A DNA stretch of 64,000 nt, taken from contig DATGLD010000008.1 of assembly GCA_035294305.1 (NCBI GenBank), forward strand, positions 62,001-126,000. The letters run 5' to 3'. The DNA comes from DASRBN01 sp035294305 (GTDB lineage: Bacteria > Chloroflexota > Ktedonobacteria > Ktedonobacterales > Ktedonobacteraceae). The position numbers were made by a program, and so were the translations under genes. The notes beneath the pieces were generated by a model. The model was not told the DNA's origin. It did no database searches and worked only from the letters and a program-made list of their open reading frames with translations. Below are positions 59,880 to 64,000 of the stretch, piece by piece; positions within the stretch are counted from its first letter, which is position 1; each line of letters begins with the position of its first letter.

Positions 59880-60977
59880 CTATCGTTTCGCATTCCACAA
59901 CGTCGTTCTCGCATCAACGCTCGAAGCACGCCCCGCCTCTATCATCGTGCGCCGTAAAAAGTAGCCCCCCACTAAAACCAGCAGCGAAATGGCAATCCCT
60001 CTAGCATTTCTGGTCTTTCCCGCACGCCGCTGCAACAGCGCAAGCGTCGTGAGCAGCCAGGGCAAAGCCAATCCGCTCCCAAATACAAACCGCCAGAATG
60101 TCATTCCATGCTGTGCAGGAGCAGTACCAACAAGCGCACGCGCGGCTCGCCCACTGCCTCGCAGGAAAGTAAATAGTGCGGTCATTTCGACGAGCAACGC
60201 CGCCCATTCAAAGCGCTCAAGTTTGTGCAATGCCTGCGCGGGAGCTCCAACCAGTCGCAATACCAGTGAGATCAACGCACCGCTGGTTGAAATAGCTGAG
60301 GAGATAAAAACCGCGCCGAGCACTTTGCTGCGCGCCCATAATGGAACGCTTGTTGCCGCCAGCAGTACTCCGGTATAGCCCCCCAGAAACAGACCAAAAG
60401 CCGTTCCGGGCAGCGCAATCAATCGCTGTGGCAGGGCCGCCAGCATGCGCGCTCCCCACCAGCGTCCCAGCGCTCCATCCCTCGCGGCCTGAATGGCAGC
60501 CGTAACTCCACTGAAGAACGAGAAACTCAGCAGCCCCCACGTGCCCATAGACATCGGTGATTTGACCTTGAAAATGCGCAGCATGTGCAGAAAGCGCTCA
60601 GGCCTGCCCAGGTCCTTGATGAGCAGGATTGGGCAGGGAATCAAGGCCAGCAATGAAAGATAATAGCCCGCGCGCGCAATAGCCCGGTCATCCTGCCCGC
60701 CAAAAAGCGCTACGATGCTGGCAATAACATAATTGCCTGCCGCCAACCCACCAAAAAAGAAATACCAGATAATCTCCCAGCGCCACAGGGGAGCTTTCAA
60801 TACCGGGTAGTCATAGTAGGAAGGCTCTTGTAGTTCCTGCTCTATATCAGGCTTATATCCCGTCGTCAACACAGCCAGCTGCTCAGCCAGCTCGGTAAGT
60901 GCGAGACGTTCCCGCACAAACTGCAAGGGCATGCCTGCCCTCAACTGCGACCCAATTGGCACCCGTGTTTCTTGCAT
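59880..60977 (-). CDS. NrfD-like membrane subunit of formate dehydrogenase complex
   Basis: The 365-residue protein is of the NrfD/PsrC family, a quinone-interacting membrane subunit of molybdopterin and related complexes. It has about eight hydrophobic helices, with YFFFGGLAAGNYVIASI, LIKDLGRPERFLHMLRIFKVKSPMSMGTW and GYTGVLLAATSVPLWA as family hallmarks. The basic/charged 75-residue N-terminal tail is longer than usual. It lies downstream of the iron-sulfur and catalytic subunit genes on the same strand, so electrons from formate would pass through it to quinone. Confidence 0.85.
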   Translation of the reverse strand: MQETRVPIGSQLRAGMPLQFVRERLALTELAEQLAVLTTGYKPDIEQELQEPSYYDYPVLKAPLWRWEIIWYFFFGGLAAGNYVIASIVALFGGQDDRAIARAGYYLSLLALIPCPILLIKDLGRPERFLHMLRIFKVKSPMSMGTWGLLSFSFFSGVTAAIQAARDGALGRWWGARMLAALPQRLIALPGTAFGLFLGGYTGVLLAATSVPLWARSKVLGAVFISSAISTSGALISLVLRLVGAPAQALHKLERFEWAALLVEMTALFTFLRGSGRAARALVGTAPAQHGMTFWRFVFGSGLALPWLLTTLALLQRRAGKTRNARGIAISLLVLVGGYFLRRTMIEAGRASSVDARTTLWNAKR

Positions 60978-61064
60978 TTCAAAAACCCCTCTCTGGTTCT
61001 CTATCCTTTTAACAGGTGCATAGAATGACTACGCGACTGTGAATAACTACGCGGTAAAGCCGCA

Positions 61065-61088
61065 TAGGGGCCGGTTGATTGTGCCCCT
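61065..61088 (+). repeat. Copy of REP-like family 1 palindrome
   Basis: TAGGGGCCGGTTGATTGTGC followed by CCCT lies between the iron-sulfur subunit gene and the NrfD-like gene. Confidence 0.55.
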
Positions 61089-61092
61089 CTGT

Positions 61093-62079
61093 TCATTCTC
61101 TAAAAAATATAATACCAAGCAACCCCAACACCATCGCCGCCACAATCGTCCAGAATGAGGCCGGAGCGACATTATTTGACGGCCGGGCCGGGTTTTCCGG
61201 CAGATTGTACACCTCGGGCTGATCTAGCAGTAGAAAGAATGCATGCAGTCCACCCTCAAGGATATCATCATCGACACCATAAAGACGTGCCCCGGCAACC
61301 CCGCGCCTCTGCAAATCTCCCAGCCGTTCGCGTGCCCGTGCCTTCAGCTGGTTGACCTCACCGAATTGAATCGAGTCGGTTGGGCAGGCCTTGGCGCAGG
61401 CAGGTTCCATTCCATCTTTCAGGCGATCATAACACAGCGTGCATTTATGCGCCATGCGATCACCCTCCTCGTCACGCGCAATGACCCCAAACGGGCAGGC
61501 GACCACACAATAACCGCAGCCATTGCAGATATCCTGCTGGACATAAACTGTGTCGAACTCCGTGCGAATAATGGCTCCCGTAGGGCATGCTTCCTGGCAG
61601 GGCGCATTCGCGCAGTGCTTGCACACGTCACTCTGCATCAGCCAGCGCTCAGCGTTGAAAAAAGGCAGCGCCGTTCCTGGTGGTATGAAAGGAATAACGC
61701 CATCATTTCGTGCCTCTTCAATGCGTTCTCGCAGATCATCCGCATTGTATGCATTCTGAAATGCAGGACCGAGGTGTTCAATGAACTGCACGTGTCGCCA
61801 GGTACGCGCACTCAACTGGCCGGTATTATCATAGCTCGTACCTCTCCAATCGGGAGCCTCCGCCGGTAACTGGTTCCACTGCTTGCAAGCCACCTCACAG
61901 GCCTTGCAGCCAATACACAGGCTTGTATCGGTAAAGAAGCCCATGGCAGGCTGGGGCGGCAATGGAGTTTCTTTATTGCCCACCAGGGAAGATAGCATCG
62001 CCCGTAGGGGCCGATTGATCACACCGGCCGCCGATTGATCGGCCCTGTGTGTTTGCCTTTCAGAAGATTCGATTGCCAT
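61093..62079 (-). CDS. Formate dehydrogenase iron-sulfur (beta) subunit
   Basis: The 328-residue protein carries four [4Fe-4S] cluster motifs, arranged as CIGCKACEVACKQW (C55-C65), CKHCANAPCQEACPTG, CNGCGYCVVACPFG and CTLCYDRLKDGMEPACAKACPTDSI. This is the FdnH/FdhB plan, passing electrons from the catalytic subunit to the membrane subunit. A C-terminal hydrophobic helix (about 308-325) anchors it. GAGGGAA precedes the start. Codons about 17-25 contain a copy of a REP-like palindrome (62004-62029), which adds AGVINRPLR-type residues near the N-terminus. Confidence 0.88.
   Translation of the reverse strand: MAIESSERQTHRADQSAAGVINRPLRAMLSSLVGNKETPLPPQPAMGFFTDTSLCIGCKACEVACKQWNQLPAEAPDWRGTSYDNTGQLSARTWRHVQFIEHLGPAFQNAYNADDLRERIEEARNDGVIPFIPPGTALPFFNAERWLMQSDVCKHCANAPCQEACPTGAIIRTEFDTVYVQQDICNGCGYCVVACPFGVIARDEEGDRMAHKCTLCYDRLKDGMEPACAKACPTDSIQFGEVNQLKARARERLGDLQRRGVAGARLYGVDDDILEGGLHAFFLLLDQPEVYNLPENPARPSNNVAPASFWTIVAAMVLGLLGIIFFRE
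62004..62029 (+). repeat. REP-like family 1 copy within the coding sequence
   Basis: GTAGGGGCCGATTGATCACA followed by CCGGCC lies within the first 25 codons of the iron-sulfur subunit gene. The CCGATTGATC part recurs 17 bases on. Confidence 0.6.
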
Positions 62080-62100
62080 ACGATTCCCTCTTGTACTAGC

Positions 62101-62127
62101 GCAGGGGCCAGATGTATCACGCCCCGG
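62101..62127 (+). repeat. REP-like family 1 copy upstream of the iron-sulfur subunit
   Basis: GCAGGGGCCAGATGTATCAC followed by GCCCCGG lies in the 75-base gap between the catalytic and iron-sulfur subunit genes. Confidence 0.55.
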
Positions 62128-62154
62128 CCTTTGTGAGGCGCGATAATCTGCTCC

Positions 62155-64000
62155 CTACGGCTCGCGTAGCTGGCCGGAGCGCACATTGCACATGAACGCC
62201 TTGGCCTCTTCGATACTCACATTTGGCTCCAATACCATATGTGCCAGGTCATTCGTAATGCTACCCGTCACCTTGCCCTGGAAACCCCAGTGAAACGGCA
62301 ATCCGATTTGATGCACCACACGTCCCTTGATGCGCAATGGCCTCATGCGCCGTGTCACCATCGCCCGTGCCTCGATCTCGCCACGTGGCGTACTGATGAT
62401 GATCCACTCTCCATGGCGAATCTTCCGTTCGGCGGCCAGTTCCGGGCTTAGCTCCGCGAAAAGAGACGGCTGCAGCGCGTTGAGCCAGGGCATCCAGCGC
62501 GTCATCGGACCGCTCACATGGTGTTCTGTCAGCCGGTAAGTGGTAATCACGATAGGATAGCGCTCATCTCCTACCGTAGACAGGATATTGTCAGGCCGGT
62601 CCTGGAAGTACTTTGCCGCCGGATTGCTTTGCTGCCTGTACAACGCATTTGGTACCGGGGCCTCTACTGCTTCATAGTGGGTGGGTAACGGTCCATCTTT
62701 GAGCCCTTTTGGCGCAAATAGCCAGCCTTTACCATCCGGCTTCATGATGAACGGATCGCTGCCGGAATGCGCATCCATCCCGACTGCATCCGGGGGAGGT
62801 CTATAGCCCGGCGGTTTGTTCGCGGGAAAGTCTGGAACATCCACTCCTGTCCATTTCTGCTGCTCCTCGTCCCACCAAACATACTTCTTGCGCTCCGACC
62901 AGGGTCGTCCCTGTGGGTCCGCAGAGGCCCGGTTATAGAGGATGCGCCGGTTGGCAGGCCATGCGAATCCCCATTGCAGGAATGTATATCCTTCCGGGTT
63001 TCGCGATGCCGCCCGGTTATTTCCAGGTTCCGGGTACACACCGCTATAGATCCATGAACCGCAGGCCGTGCTGCCGTCACTTTTCAGCACCGTAAAATTC
63101 GGCACATGCGGTGCGTCACGCAGTGTATATCTTCCCCCTTTGCCGTCATCGTGGCTATCTGGCGGTTGCACGTAATAGCCGTTAATCTCTTTCAATACCA
63201 GTAGCGCATCCGGCTCATCAGTAATGCGCGATCCCGGTTCGGGCTCCTCGCGTTCGTAATCCCACGTCAATGCCTGCAGCGGGCGGTCTCTCGCCTCCTT
63301 GCTCTCAGCATACAGCTCTTTCAAACGCTTGCCCAGCTGGTAAACAAACCACAGGTCGGAGCGAGCATCGAGCGGGGGATCGACCGCCTTGTCGCGCCAT
63401 TGGATCAGGCGCTGTGTGTTGGTGAAGCTGCCCTCTTTTTCCGTCGAAGCGGCGGCAGGCAGTAGAAACACCTCCGTCTTGATCTTGCTCGAGTCCACCG
63501 GTTCCGTCTCTGGCCCAAATCCTGGCTGCTTGTACCAGAATGCGGCTGATTCGACTTCATACAGGTCACGCACCACCATCCAGTCCAGTTGTTCCAGCGC
63601 CTTGCGCTGCATGCGCGCGTTCGTGCTGCCCGCCGCGGGGTTTTGCCCAAACAACAAATAGCCCTTGACCTTGCCGTCCAGCATCGCATAGCTGGTTGGC
63701 AGGTGCGAATGGTCACCGGTAATCTTGGGCAGCCAGCGATACGCGCAGTTGCCATCCTCCTCGTTGGCGGCATCTCCATACCACGCCTGTAACAGGCTGC
63801 GAATATAAGCCGGGGTGTTTGACCACCAACCCAGCTTTTGCCCTGCGCTATCGATGTACTCCTGCAAGGTCTGCTGTGACTGTACATTTGAAGGCGCATC
63901 CCTCTTTTCTCCCCAGGTGGTTGCATCAGGAGAATCTTCCGCGCGCGGCCGCGGCTGCACGAACGCTGCTGGCTGTGGCATGTAACCTGCCAGCAGATCG
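62155..64000 (-). CDS. Formate dehydrogenase catalytic (alpha) subunit, 5' end outside the window
   Basis: The frame runs from 62155 to the window edge; codons before an internal Met at 63981 (reading DLLAGY) show it continues. About 615 residues are present, matching the C-terminal two thirds of a formate-dehydrogenase-N-type molybdopterin enzyme: the segment GYLLFGQNPAAGSTNARMQRKALEQLDWMVVRD, the LWFVYQLGKRLKELY region, and the MopB dinucleotide-binding C-terminal domain with FAELSPELAAERKIRHGEWIIISTPRG. The N-terminal iron-sulfur cluster, the Sec/Cys site and any twin-arginine signal are outside. Downstream genes give the iron-sulfur and NrfD-like subunits. Confidence 0.88.
   Translation of the reverse strand, partial: DLLAGYMPQPAAFVQPRPRAEDSPDATTWGEKRDAPSNVQSQQTLQEYIDSAGQKLGWWSNTPAYIRSLLQAWYGDAANEEDGNCAYRWLPKITGDHSHLPTSYAMLDGKVKGYLLFGQNPAAGSTNARMQRKALEQLDWMVVRDLYEVESAAFWYKQPGFGPETEPVDSSKIKTEVFLLPAAASTEKEGSFTNTQRLIQWRDKAVDPPLDARSDLWFVYQLGKRLKELYAESKEARDRPLQALTWDYEREEPEPGSRITDEPDALLVLKEINGYYVQPPDSHDDGKGGRYTLRDAPHVPNFTVLKSDGSTACGSWIYSGVYPEPGNNRAASRNPEGYTFLQWGFAWPANRRILYNRASADPQGRPWSERKKYVWWDEEQQKWTGVDVPDFPANKPPGYRPPPDAVGMDAHSGSDPFIMKPDGKGWLFAPKGLKDGPLPTHYEAVEAPVPNALYRQQSNPAAKYFQDRPDNILSTVGDERYPIVITTYRLTEHHVSGPMTRWMPWLNALQPSLFAELSPELAAERKIRHGEWIIISTPRGEIEARAMVTRRMRPLRIKGRVVHQIGLPFHWGFQGKVTGSITNDLAHMVLEPNVSIEEAKAFMCNVRSGQLREP

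Overview
The window reads as chromosomal DNA of a Chloroflexota bacterium, most likely a Ktedonobacteria-type filamentous, spore-forming lineage. This is inferred from several things together: many Ser/Thr kinases with one membrane segment and a variable C-terminal ectodomain, a GerW/YtfJ-type sporulation protein, an archaeal-like two-ring Cdc48 ATPase, a mannose-1-phosphate guanylyltransferase/phosphomannomutase fusion, a Cmr CRISPR complex, and many short palindromic intergenic repeats. No rRNA or other species-level marker is present, so this placement is an inference.

Layout. 1-2480: end of a type III-B CRISPR effector operon (cmr5, cmr6 and an AT-rich CARF nuclease of the Card1/Can2 type); no CRISPR array is visible. 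2810-14930: mostly single genes (SPW-repeat membrane protein, sulfotransferase, CCA-adding enzyme, secreted repeat protein, NAD kinase, RecN, flavin oxidoreductase, NUDIX hydrolase, membrane glycosyltransferase-like protein, ferritin-like protein). 15230-22510: PadR regulator with a striking double-palindrome operator, TPR protein, membrane protein, phosphoesterase and a degenerate (pseudo)kinase. 23046-29245: nuoJKLMN, the proton-pumping membrane arm of complex I without its peripheral arm. 29385-33342: Ser/Thr kinase, a kinase fragment, GerW-like protein, and a non-kinase protein with the same kind of ectodomain as the kinase. 33549-36448: TPP riboswitch plus an ABC transporter for a thiamine-precursor pyrimidine. 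36553-41639: alpha/beta hydrolase, argJ-argD with a leader attenuator, Rpn-like nuclease, DUF6582 protein. 41937-47000: decayed propeller-repeat gene, GMPP/PMM fusion, small genes, DUF433 protein, and a self-contained promoter-structured RNA-terminator unit in front of birA. 47124-51950: birA, greA, lysS, tRNA-Val(CAC), pcm and a membrane protein. 51966-59734: hybrid-domain sensor kinase, Cdc48, DUF433/DUF5615 pair, WD40 Ser/Thr kinase. 59880-64000: formate dehydrogenase-type operon (catalytic subunit cut by the window edge, 4Fe-4S subunit, NrfD-like membrane subunit).

Functional themes. Respiration is represented by the formate dehydrogenase and the Nuo membrane arm. Housekeeping genes for translation and cofactors (cca, lysS, tRNA-Val, greA, birA, nadK, thiamine-precursor uptake) are interspersed with a strong signalling component (two apparently active Ser/Thr kinases, one pseudokinase, one kinase fragment, one histidine kinase). 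RNA-based control is clear at the TPP riboswitch, likely at argJ, and possible at the birA leader. At least three families of short palindromic repeats are scattered between genes, and two copies sit inside coding sequences (cca and the formate dehydrogenase iron-sulfur subunit).
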